Below, piece after piece: positions 1 to 6,688 of a DNA stretch of 57,469 nt (the stretch's first letter is position 1; each line of letters begins with the position of its first letter). The DNA is taken from NCBI GenBank assembly GCA_026391675.1, contig JAPLDQ010000029.1, positions 1 through 57,469 on the forward strand, given 5' to 3'. Source of the DNA: Bacteroidota bacterium (GTDB taxonomy: Bacteria; Bacteroidota; Bacteroidia; Bacteroidales; JACABE01). Position numbers and translations under genes: made by a program. The notes under the pieces were generated by a model. It made no database searches and had not been told where the DNA came from. It saw only the letters and a list, made by a program, of their open reading frames with translations.

Positions 1-2
1 CC

Positions 3-341
3 GGAGTTGAAAAAGGCGCCGATCCAGTCAAATCGTCCGATTCCGCGGCACAGCCGGAGACCTCTGTATCGAAAGAGGGCGGTTCCCCGTCCGAAGCGCC
101 GATGCCCCGGACCGGCGAGGTTGCACCCGAGGCTCCGCGTACCACGGCTGTGCCCGAGCCCCCGCGGCCGGCCCCGCAGGAGCCTCCGGCTGCGGGCGAC
201 ACGGTGTACGTCACGTCCAGCGGCGAGAAATACCATCGCTCGGGGTGCAGCTACCTGCGCAAGAGCTCGAAGCCGCTCACCCTCTTCCAGGCGAAGGCCA
301 GGGGCTGTACCCCTTGTTCGCGCTGCAATCGTCGAAGATAG
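3..341 (+). CDS. C-terminal part of an unknown protein with a Cys-rich tail (5' end outside window)
   Basis: The frame is open from the first bases of the window and ends at TAG, so only the last 112 residues are seen. The first 65 or so residues are low-complexity (Pro, Ala, Glu, Ser rich), like a linker. A compact tail follows with the pattern VYVT-x5-YHRxGCxYL, then LT-x-FQAKxxGCxPCxxC. Two His/Cys clusters of this type are common at the C-terminus of bacterial secreted or membrane proteins and could bind a metal; this is inference. The gene is G+C-rich with G/C-ending codons, unlike every gene after base 570. Its function is unknown. Another frame is also open across this stretch but has no recognisable domain. 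Confidence 0.6.
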   Translation, partial: GVEKGADPVKSSDSAAQPETSVSKEGGSPSEAPMPRTGEVAPEAPRTTAVPEPPRPAPQEPPAAGDTVYVTSSGEKYHRSGCSYLRKSSKPLTLFQAKARGCTPCSRCNRRR

Positions 342-454
342 GACTGTCGTTGGGCTCTTCCGCCGGACGATGAAACGTCGTGAGCTGGGTTCGACACCCC
401 GTCAAGGTAGCGCGGGGCTGCGCAAATCAGGGGCTTCTGTTCGCCAAAACGACA
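342..454. other. G+C-rich non-coding stretch between the partial gene and the tRNA terminator
   Basis: This is the rest of the G+C-rich block. I see no convincing gene or promoter in it. Its composition matches bases 1-341, not the A+T-rich remainder of the window. Confidence 0.5.
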
Positions 455-488
455 AGAGGGCGCCGGGGGATTACCCTCGGCGCCCTCT
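455..488 (-). terminator. Intrinsic terminator after the tRNA pair
   Basis: A perfect 11-bp inverted repeat (AGAGGGCGCCG at 455-465, CGGCGCCCTCT at 478-488) surrounds a 12-base loop. Read on the minus strand it is followed by a T-rich run and lies 5 bases after tRNA-Pro, so it should end the tRNA transcript. The stem is very G+C-rich, unlike the other terminators of this window. Confidence 0.75.
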
Positions 489-493
489 CCAGA

Positions 494-568
494 TCGGGGC
501 GACAGGATTCGAACCTGCGACCTCCTGCTCCCAAAGCAGGCGCGATAGCCGGGCTACGCTACACCCCG
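494..568 (-). tRNA. tRNA-Pro (anticodon TGG)
   Basis: The minus strand folds as a tRNA of 75 bases. The acceptor arms CGGGGTG and CGCCCCG are followed by discriminator A. The anticodon stem-loop reads CCTGC-TTTGGGA-GCAGG with anticodon TGG, and the T-arm holds GGTTCGAATCC. The 3' CCA is not encoded. It is the second gene of a tRNA pair. The change from G+C-rich to A+T-rich DNA happens at this gene. Confidence 0.95.
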
Positions 569-585
569 ATAATTAAAGAACTTTT

Positions 586-675
<90 letters not shown>

Positions 676-757
676 AATGGGCATTTTAATTGAGAGAACT
701 ATCTCTACAGTTTAGATTGCCTCAACTGTTTCCATTCCTTGTTTTCGAAATGGGTTG

Positions 758-787
758 CAAAGATACAAAAACATTTAATTTTACAAA
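758..787 (-). promoter_or_regulatory. Bacteroidota-type promoter of the tRNA-Ser/tRNA-Pro operon
   Basis: On the minus strand a TTTG (787-784) lies 18 bases before TATCTTTG (765-758), a perfect TAnnTTTG -7 box. Transcription would start near 751, about 75 bases before tRNA-Ser. Confidence 0.7.
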
Positions 788-902
788 GAAAAATATTAGC
801 ATTTTTAATAAATATTTTAATAAATTGATAATACGCTTAGAATCAAAGTCAATTTTTATAAACTTTTAATATTTTTGATATTTCTTGATTGAAAAAATAA
901 TC

Positions 903-910
903 TAACTTTG
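903..910 (+). promoter_or_regulatory. -7 box (TAACTTTG) of the HD-domain gene
   Basis: TAACTTTG matches TAnnTTTG, with TTG triplets upstream at 885 and 889 as poor -33 candidates. It places the transcript start near 917, which favours the ATG at 932 over a TTG at 908 that would lie inside the promoter. Confidence 0.55.
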
Positions 911-931
911 AAAACGCTAATCTATTATACT

Positions 932-1486
932 ATGAACAGAAATCAATCCTTTGAAACATTAAAGCAATACGTTAAGCAGGAGAATATGATTAAACACAGC
1001 CTTGCTTCTGAAGCAGTGATGCAGGCTTTAGCTATTAAACTGGGTCAGGATGCTGATAAATGGGGACTGGCAGGATTATTGCATGATATTGATGTTGAAA
1101 TTACCAATGCAGACCCTTATACTCACGGGCAGAAAGCTATAGAAATACTAACACAACTTGGCATAGATTCAGAAGTAATTGATGCCATCAGCATGCATAA
1201 TGAATGTTCAGCAAAGCAAGAAAGAACAACTGTATTTCAGCATGCATTGGCAGCCGGCGAAACCATAACAGGTTTAATTACTGCTACTACTTTGGTTTAT
1301 CCCGAAAAGAAATTAGCATTTGTAAAGCCAAAATCAGTGGTGAAAAGGATGAAAGAAAAGAATTTTGCAGCTTCTGTTAAACGTGAAAATATATTGGAGT
1401 GTGAATTGATAGGTGTTCCAATTGCTGAATTTGCAGAATTATCAATAGATGCAATGAAAACTATCAGCAGTGAGTTGGGGTTGTAG
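932..1486 (+). CDS. HD-domain (HDIG-type) putative metal-dependent phosphohydrolase
   Basis: The protein has 184 residues and is probably a soluble hydrolase of the HD superfamily. The family binds metal with His and His-Asp residues and removes phosphate from nucleotides or related molecules; the substrate is unknown here. Visible motifs are H22, the H51-D52 pair in GLLHDID, and a later His in ISMHNE. The length suits the stand-alone HDIG family. I chose ATG 932 because a TTG eight codons upstream overlaps the -7 box. The gene stands alone on the plus strand after the tRNA locus and is followed by heptameric tandem repeats. Superfamily assignment is firm, but the exact role is unknown. Confidence 0.85.
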   Translation: MNRNQSFETLKQYVKQENMIKHSLASEAVMQALAIKLGQDADKWGLAGLLHDIDVEITNADPYTHGQKAIEILTQLGIDSEVIDAISMHNECSAKQERTTVFQHALAAGETITGLITATTLVYPEKKLAFVKPKSVVKRMKEKNFAASVKRENILECELIGVPIAEFAELSIDAMKTISSELGL

Positions 1487-1491
1487 CTATT

Positions 1492-1607
1492 TGCTGTTGG
1501 CTGTTGGCTTATGGCTTATGGCTGTTGGCTTTTGGCTTTTGGCTTTTGGCAGAAGGTAGAAGGTAGAAGGTAGAAGGTAGTAAACAGTAAACAGTAAACA
1601 GTAAACA
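1492..1607. repeat. Heptameric tandem repeats, three different 7-bp units in series
   Basis: The gap between the HD gene and corA is almost all 7-bp tandem repeats. About seven copies of GGCTnTT/GGCTTAT are followed by four of AGAAGGT and four of TAAACAG. The period stays at 7 although the unit changes. There is no gene. A second block at 2712-2812 and a third at 23333-23401 also show the 7-bp period. Confidence 0.85.
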
Positions 1608-1650
1608 TTAGGTTATTAAAATGGCAGTAATATCTATAATAAATAATTAA

Positions 1651-2706
1651 ATGAAAAACAAATATAGTCACAAACAGGGATTACCTCCTGGTTCATTAAT
1701 ACATACAGGTACTGCTTATGAAAATAAAGTGAGCATTGAATTGTTGATTTATGATGAAAAGGAATATGCAATCTTTGAACCAAATTCTATAGATGAAGCT
1801 AAATCGTTGATGCAGCCTGCTAAGGTTAACTGGATTAAGATAACAGCCTTGCATGATATCAGCATATTTGAAGCTATTGGCAAACAATTTGAAGCCCATC
1901 CCCTGATGCTGGAAGATATACTGAATACGCGTCATCTGCCAAAATTTGAAGATTACGGAAAACAATTATTTTTTACATTGAAAGATCTCAGGATAAATAC
2001 TCTTGATAATACAATCGACAAAAAACAGATCAGTTTTATACTGGGGAAAGATTATTTAATCAGTTTCGAAGAACATAAAAGTGATTTGTTCCTGAATATT
2101 GTCGACAGAATAAAGTTTTACAAAGGCAAAGTAAGGACGATGAAGAACGATTATTTATTGTTTGCCCTGACCGATCTGATAGTGGATAATTATCTGAAAG
2201 TGATTGATAATATGGATGATGACATGGAGATAATTGAAGCTGAATTGCTTAATAACCGGACTAAAATTGTCCTGAATAAGATTTTGCAAAAGCGCAAACA
2301 GCATTTATCCTTTAAAAAATCGGTAATGCCCATGCTGGAAGAAGTACGCAAATTGCATCATTGCGAATCACCATTAATTAATGATAAAACATATATCTAT
2401 TTTCAGGATATTATTGACCATCTTATGCAGGTTTCGCAAAGCATAGATTCTTTCCGTGAAATGATATCCAATCTTTCTGATTTATATCTGTCCAATAATG
2501 ATGTTCAGATGAACGATGTGATGAAGCGGTTAACCGTTGTTTCCACTATTTTTATCCCTCTAACTTTTCTTGTTGGTTTATATGGCATGAATTTTAAATA
2601 CTTTCCCGAATTACAATGGCAGTATGGTTACCTTTACATCTGGATATTTATGGTTTTGCTTACCATTGGAATGCTTATCTATCTAAAAAAGAGAAAGTGG
2701 TTTTAG
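1651..2706 (+). CDS. corA: CorA-type magnesium/cobalt transporter
   Basis: The 351-residue protein is an inner-membrane divalent cation channel of the CorA/2-TM-GxN family, taking up Mg2+ (and Co2+ or Ni2+ in some members). A long soluble N-terminal part, rich in charged helices, is followed near the C-terminus by two transmembrane segments (about residues 292-312 and 327-345). Between them lies the signature YGMN that forms the pore entrance. A short KKRKWF tail ends the protein, as is usual. The length fits the family. The start is ATG 1651. Its leader holds the end of the heptameric repeat block, and no TAnnTTTG box was found close by. The assignment is firm; ion specificity is not readable. 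Confidence 0.95.
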   Translation: MKNKYSHKQGLPPGSLIHTGTAYENKVSIELLIYDEKEYAIFEPNSIDEAKSLMQPAKVNWIKITALHDISIFEAIGKQFEAHPLMLEDILNTRHLPKFEDYGKQLFFTLKDLRINTLDNTIDKKQISFILGKDYLISFEEHKSDLFLNIVDRIKFYKGKVRTMKNDYLLFALTDLIVDNYLKVIDNMDDDMEIIEAELLNNRTKIVLNKILQKRKQHLSFKKSVMPMLEEVRKLHHCESPLINDKTYIYFQDIIDHLMQVSQSIDSFREMISNLSDLYLSNNDVQMNDVMKRLTVVSTIFIPLTFLVGLYGMNFKYFPELQWQYGYLYIWIFMVLLTIGMLIYLKKRKWF

Positions 2707-2711
2707 GAAAG

Positions 2712-2812
2712 ATGAATTATGAATTATGAGTTATGAATTATAAGTTATAAGGTTGAGACTAAAAGCCAGCACCTAACAGCTAAAAGCCAACACCTAATAG
2801 CCAAAAGCCAAA
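2712..2812. repeat. Heptameric and 21-bp tandem repeats before the radical SAM gene
   Basis: Five or so copies of the 7-bp unit GAATTAT (variants GAGTTAT, AAGTTAT) are followed by 21-bp units (TAAAAGCCAGCACCTAACAGC and a close copy), a multiple of 7. The AGCCAAAAGCC core is the reverse complement of the GGCTTTTGGCT core at 1492-1607. The block ends about three bases before the next start codon, so it fills that gene's leader. Confidence 0.8.
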
Positions 2813-2815
2813 AAT

Positions 2816-3760
2816 ATGACATATTCATGGGGACATAGCCGGAGATTTAATGCGTATGCTGATTACTTTAAACAGCATTTTGGTGAGCGTGTGCAGAAAC
2901 TGTCTATTGATGCCGGTTTTAGCTGTCCTAACCGCGATGGTAAGGTTGCAACAGGTGGATGTACCTATTGCAATAACGATGCATTTAATCCTTCCTATTG
3001 CCTTCCGGAAAAATCAATATTACAGCAGATAGAAGAAGGTATCGAATTTCATGCCAGAAGATACCGCAGGGCTGATAAATATCTTGCCTATTTTCAGGCC
3101 TATTCAAATACCTATGCACCACTCGAAAAACTCGTACAAATCTATAGTCAGGCCTTGCATCATCCTTTAATTACCGGTTTGGTGATTGGTACCCGTCCCG
3201 ATTGTATGGATGAGGATAAGCTGGATTATTTTGCTGCATTATCCAGGGAGAAATATGTAATAATCGAATATGGGATTGAAAGTTGTTATGATGAAACATT
3301 GAATCATATTAACCGTGGACATGATTTTAATACTTTGGTCAGTATGCTTGAATTAACAGCAGCCAAAGGTATTAAAACAGGCGGGCATCTTATTTTTGGA
3401 TTACCCGGTGAATCAAAGGAACAGATGCTTGCTGAAGCAGGGATTATTTCAAAACTACCTTTAAATAATATAAAATTTCATCAATTGCAGATTATTAAAA
3501 ATACTGCAATGGAAAAACAATATAAAACCGCTCCTGAAGAATTTAGTTTCTTCGAATTAGAAGAATATATTGAGTTTATTGTTGATTTTCTGGAGCACTT
3601 AAATCCTGACTTTGTCGTAGAACGCTTTGCAGGAGAGGTTCCTCCTCGCTTTTTAGCCGGGCCTTCCTGGGGCTTAATACGCAATGATCAGATACTTCAG
3701 AAAATAGAAAAAAAATTAACTGAGCGGAATACCTGGCAAGGGAAATTATATATGAAATAA
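2816..3760 (+). CDS. Radical SAM protein, TIGR01212/YhcC family
   Basis: The protein has 314 residues and is a radical S-adenosylmethionine enzyme of the YhcC/TIGR01212 family. Three cysteines, C37, C49 and C52 (pattern Cx11CxxC in SCPNRDG...GGCTYC), should hold the 4Fe-4S cluster. The later motifs GTRPDC, IEYGIES, NRGH and GGHLIFGLPGE fit the family. Its reaction is not established; E. coli YhcC is likewise poorly understood. The start ATG 2816 directly follows a tandem-repeat block, and no typical ribosome site is visible. It is a single gene between corA and a kinase-like gene on the same strand. The family call is firm, and the function is unknown. Confidence 0.9.
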   Translation: MTYSWGHSRRFNAYADYFKQHFGERVQKLSIDAGFSCPNRDGKVATGGCTYCNNDAFNPSYCLPEKSILQQIEEGIEFHARRYRRADKYLAYFQAYSNTYAPLEKLVQIYSQALHHPLITGLVIGTRPDCMDEDKLDYFAALSREKYVIIEYGIESCYDETLNHINRGHDFNTLVSMLELTAAKGIKTGGHLIFGLPGESKEQMLAEAGIISKLPLNNIKFHQLQIIKNTAMEKQYKTAPEEFSFFELEEYIEFIVDFLEHLNPDFVVERFAGEVPPRFLAGPSWGLIRNDQILQKIEKKLTERNTWQGKLYMK

Positions 3761-3805
3761 AATCAGAATTTTTAAGATTTGTTAGGAATACCCTGCAAAA
3801 TTTAC

Positions 3806-3813
3806 TATATTTG
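3806..3813 (+). promoter_or_regulatory. -7 box (TATATTTG) of the cytidylate kinase-like gene
   Basis: TATATTTG is a perfect TAnnTTTG box 41 bases before ATG 3855, with TTTG at 3778-3781 as a possible -33 element 24 bases upstream. Confidence 0.65.
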
Positions 3814-3854
3814 TAGTACTAAATGATTTATTAACGTTCTTTAATCAAACTGTT

Positions 3855-4565
3855 ATGGATAATATACTCTTAAAATATATGGTGGAACGTTTCAGTAAGC
3901 TTGAGATTGAAACACATAAATCAAAACATGATTTGCCATTTATAACGTTATCAAGAGAATATGGTTGTCCTGCTAAAGAAGTTGCCCAACTTCTTGTTAA
4001 AAAAATGAATGAAATTGAACTTCAGAAAAATATTTCACATCCCTGGAGATTAATTAGTAAAGAAATTCTTGAAGCAACATCACAAGAACTTTTTGTTGAT
4101 AAAAAAAGAATAGAAAAGTTTTATAATGTCGAAAACAGAACTGCAATTGATGAAATACTCAATTCATTATCAGAAAAATATTATAAATCTGATAAGAAAA
4201 TCCAAAATACGCTGAAAGCTATTATTACCGACTTTGCCAGAATGGGAAATGTTGTAATTGTTGGTAGGGCAGGGGTCTGTGTAACAAATCACTTTAAGAA
4301 CGGAATTCATATCCGTTTAAATGCACCATTGGAATGGAGAGCCGAAAGATTAGTTGAGAAAAAATTTTGCGATTCGTTAGCCGATGCAAAAAAAATGGCA
4401 ACAGATTATGATTTAAAAAGAACAGAATTATTAAGAATTATGAGTAATAATACTTTTAATGAATCTTGTTTTGACTTAACTTTTAATTGCCAGACTTTTA
4501 GCATAGATGAGATAGTTGATTCAATACTTTATCACCTGAGCATAAAAGGGAAATTAAAAAACTAG
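3855..4565 (+). CDS. Cytidylate kinase-like family protein
   Basis: The protein has 236 residues and matches the cytidylate kinase-like family (nucleoside monophosphate kinase fold). The N-terminal ITLSREYGCPAKEVAQLL aligns with the usual ITISRxxGSGGxEIA loop. The later block VVIVGRAGVCV and the RLNAPLEWRAERL lid-like region are also typical. The phosphate-binding loop is unusual: GCPAK replaces the Gly-rich GSGGR, so ATP binding may differ or be lost. A fragment VDKKRIEKFYNVENR fills the middle. It is not the housekeeping cmk. The gene has its own promoter and is convergent with the lipoprotein gene 12 bases downstream. Substrate and activity are unknown. Confidence 0.8.
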   Translation: MDNILLKYMVERFSKLEIETHKSKHDLPFITLSREYGCPAKEVAQLLVKKMNEIELQKNISHPWRLISKEILEATSQELFVDKKRIEKFYNVENRTAIDEILNSLSEKYYKSDKKIQNTLKAIITDFARMGNVVIVGRAGVCVTNHFKNGIHIRLNAPLEWRAERLVEKKFCDSLADAKKMATDYDLKRTELLRIMSNNTFNESCFDLTFNCQTFSIDEIVDSILYHLSIKGKLKN

Positions 4566-4577
4566 GATTTTTAAGTT

Positions 4578-5417
4578 TTATTCCTGATTTATTTCATTAA
4601 AGTGTTCTTCTTCATCATAATATAAGAAATCGTAATAACGATTATATGCAAAATGTTTGAAAAACCTGACACTTGTAGGAAGCATATCCCTGATGTAATT
4701 ATTCATTAAGAAATTATAGAAATAATTGCTGCATTTAACAGCTGAATTATCAATTAACTGATAGATATCTTCTGTTTTAAAAGGTGTTATTTTAAATTTA
4801 TAGGATACCTTATATGTAACATTATCAAGTATAAAAGCACCATCCAACTGGTCGTTAACAGAAAATGAACTAAATAATACTTTTGGTTTCTTTGAAGCGG
4901 TATCAGCAAATTCAAACCATAAATTCAGATTAACTGCATTTAATATATGATCATAATAATACATTAAATCTCCAAAAAATACCTGTTCATCTCTGTAAGT
5001 ATAATCAGCTTCAGTAAGTTCAACCTGAGCAATATTGAGTATAGTTTTAGGTGATTGTATGGTATCAAAAATATTGCTCTTATCAGTTGTAAATACATTA
5101 AAGCCATATGATTTAAGCTCTTTGCTGACACGCATATACATGATGTCAAGTAATTTAATATCATTAATGGAGTCTAAATAATGTGTCTTTGCCAGCCATA
5201 ATGAATCCTGGGTTTTAGCATCAAGACTATCAAAATCATGTATTTGCTTAAGTTTTTCGTTGGTAAGAATGATGCGGTCAGTCCTTAACAATAAAATCGG
5301 AACTTCTTTTTTAGATTTTACAAAATCTCTGGCTAATTCACGTTCAGTTGAACATGAATAAAGTATAAGTAATAAAAAGATTGCAGGGATATATTTTCCT
5401 GATTTAATTATGTTCAA
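4578..5417 (-). CDS. Unknown lipoprotein
   Basis: The 279-residue protein begins with a lipoprotein signal: Lys-containing N-terminus, hydrophobic AIFLLLILYS, then a lipobox Cys (LYSC) near residue 22. It is therefore probably anchored in a cell-envelope membrane. The rest is soluble and charged, with Tyr-rich stretches near the end (YYFDFLYYDEEEHF-like). I do not recognise a domain. The start must be TTG (5417-5415), because a TAA sits two codons upstream in frame and no ATG precedes the signal peptide. It is the last gene of the minus-strand run vWA protein, parC, flavodiiron protein, with a 50-base gap before it. Hypothetical function. Confidence 0.75.
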   Translation of the reverse strand: MNIIKSGKYIPAIFLLLILYSCSTERELARDFVKSKKEVPILLLRTDRIILTNEKLKQIHDFDSLDAKTQDSLWLAKTHYLDSINDIKLLDIMYMRVSKELKSYGFNVFTTDKSNIFDTIQSPKTILNIAQVELTEADYTYRDEQVFFGDLMYYYDHILNAVNLNLWFEFADTASKKPKVLFSSFSVNDQLDGAFILDNVTYKVSYKFKITPFKTEDIYQLIDNSAVKCSNYFYNFLMNNYIRDMLPTSVRFFKHFAYNRYYDFLYYDEEEHFNEINQE

Positions 5418-5467
5418 ATTTTAAATTTTATATCGCGATTAGCTATTGTAACGAAAGAAAGCAGAAT

Positions 5468-6673
5468 TTATTTTTTTTCAAGCATTTTTTCCCCAAAAGC
5501 CTGACCGTATTCTAAACTCTTTATTAACTGTTCATTATGAGGTGTAAACTTTACAAATAAGCTTTCACCAAAAAAGTTTAGTTTTAAATTACTTAAATTG
5601 CTTTCTATTATTTTTGCACCTTCACCACTCCAGCCATAGGAACCAAAAGCTCCGGCAAGTTTTCCCTTATCACGGATTGGATTAATGGTAGCAAATAAAG
5701 TATAAATAGGTAATAATATATTTTGATTTACAATCGGACAACCAACAATAATAGCATTACTTCTTGCAATTCTTTCGTCCAGATCGCCTAAACTTACATT
5801 TTCAACATCACATATATCAACCACAATATTACCGGCTAATTTGATTCCTTCAGCAATTTTATTGGCTAGTTTGGCAGTGTTCATATAAGCTGATACATAA
5901 GCTATCAAAACTCTGTGTTCTCCCGGAACTAATGTTGCTAATTTTGAATAATCTTCAGTAATATCAACCCAATGTTTCCATGTTTTAGTAAGCAAAGGAC
6001 CATGTCCGGTACAAATGGCTTCAATATCCAACGGACGTATTCTTTCAATTGCTTTCAGCATAAACTTGCTGTAAGGCTTCATGATTACATTGAAATAGTA
6101 TTTGAATGCTTCATCCCAGTTACCAACTTCTGTGTCGTACATTCGCTCGTCACAATAATGTGCTCCGAAAGAGTCGCATGTAAACAGGACTTTGTCTTCC
6201 ATTAAATAAGAATACATGGTATCAGGCCAGTGTAAATTAGGTGCGCTGATAAATCTTATTTTTTTATCTCCAAGATCAAGAATATCATCATTTTTTACAA
6301 TCAAATGAGGGATTTCATTTCCCATCAAATCTCTTAGATACCTGATAGCATTTCCACTTCCAACCACAACTGCTTTGGGTGCAATACTGAGTAAGTTTTT
6401 TAAATTTCCCGAATGATCAGGTTCTGTGTGGTTAATGATAATATATTCAATTTCTGAAGGATCGCAGACTTCTTTGATTTTTTTTAAATAGGTATCCCAG
6501 TATTTTTCTTTAGTAGTTTCAACAATAGTTTTTTTCTCAGCATTAATAAAATATGAATTGTAAGTTGTGCCGTATTTTGTTTCCATTACAACATCAAACG
6601 TAATTAAATCCGGGTCAAGTACACCAATCCATTTTACGTCATCCGTAACTCTTAAAATCTTAGTATCGTTCAT
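5468..6673 (-). CDS. fprA: Flavodiiron protein (FprA, A-type flavoprotein)
   Basis: The protein has 401 residues. Flavodiiron proteins reduce O2 to water and/or nitric oxide to N2O in the cytoplasm, taking electrons through rubredoxin or an NADH-rubredoxin oxidoreductase. The N-terminal metallo-beta-lactamase domain (about 1-250) keeps the diiron ligands H82, E84 and D86 (HTEPDHSG), H148, D167 and H224. A flavodoxin domain (about 255-400) has the usual [12 protein letters not shown] and [17 protein letters not shown] segments. Length is typical, and there is no extra rubredoxin domain. The gene lies 15 bases after parC in the same run, so they are probably co-transcribed. The nearby rubredoxin-like membrane protein (11549-12145) could be connected. 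Class call is firm; O2 versus NO preference is not readable. Confidence 0.95.
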   Translation of the reverse strand: MNDTKILRVTDDVKWIGVLDPDLITFDVVMETKYGTTYNSYFINAEKKTIVETTKEKYWDTYLKKIKEVCDPSEIEYIIINHTEPDHSGNLKNLLSIAPKAVVVGSGNAIRYLRDLMGNEIPHLIVKNDDILDLGDKKIRFISAPNLHWPDTMYSYLMEDKVLFTCDSFGAHYCDERMYDTEVGNWDEAFKYYFNVIMKPYSKFMLKAIERIRPLDIEAICTGHGPLLTKTWKHWVDITEDYSKLATLVPGEHRVLIAYVSAYMNTAKLANKIAEGIKLAGNIVVDICDVENVSLGDLDERIARSNAIIVGCPIVNQNILLPIYTLFATINPIRDKGKLAGAFGSYGWSGEGAKIIESNLSNLKLNFFGESLFVKFTPHNEQLIKSLEYGQAFGEKMLEKK

Positions 6674-6688
6674 TTCTTTATATTTATT

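Noticed and set aside
7-576. Long open frame of Arg-rich protein over the G+C-rich start
   Set aside because: It overlaps the better-supported partial gene, runs through the tRNA terminator and tRNA-Pro, and has no domain. High G+C gives long chance frames.
908-931. TTG start for the HD-domain gene
   Set aside because: It overlaps the -7 promoter box; ATG 932 is better.
1492-2812. CRISPR array
   Set aside because: The units are only 7 or 21 bp with no unique spacers of regular length, and no cas gene is present.
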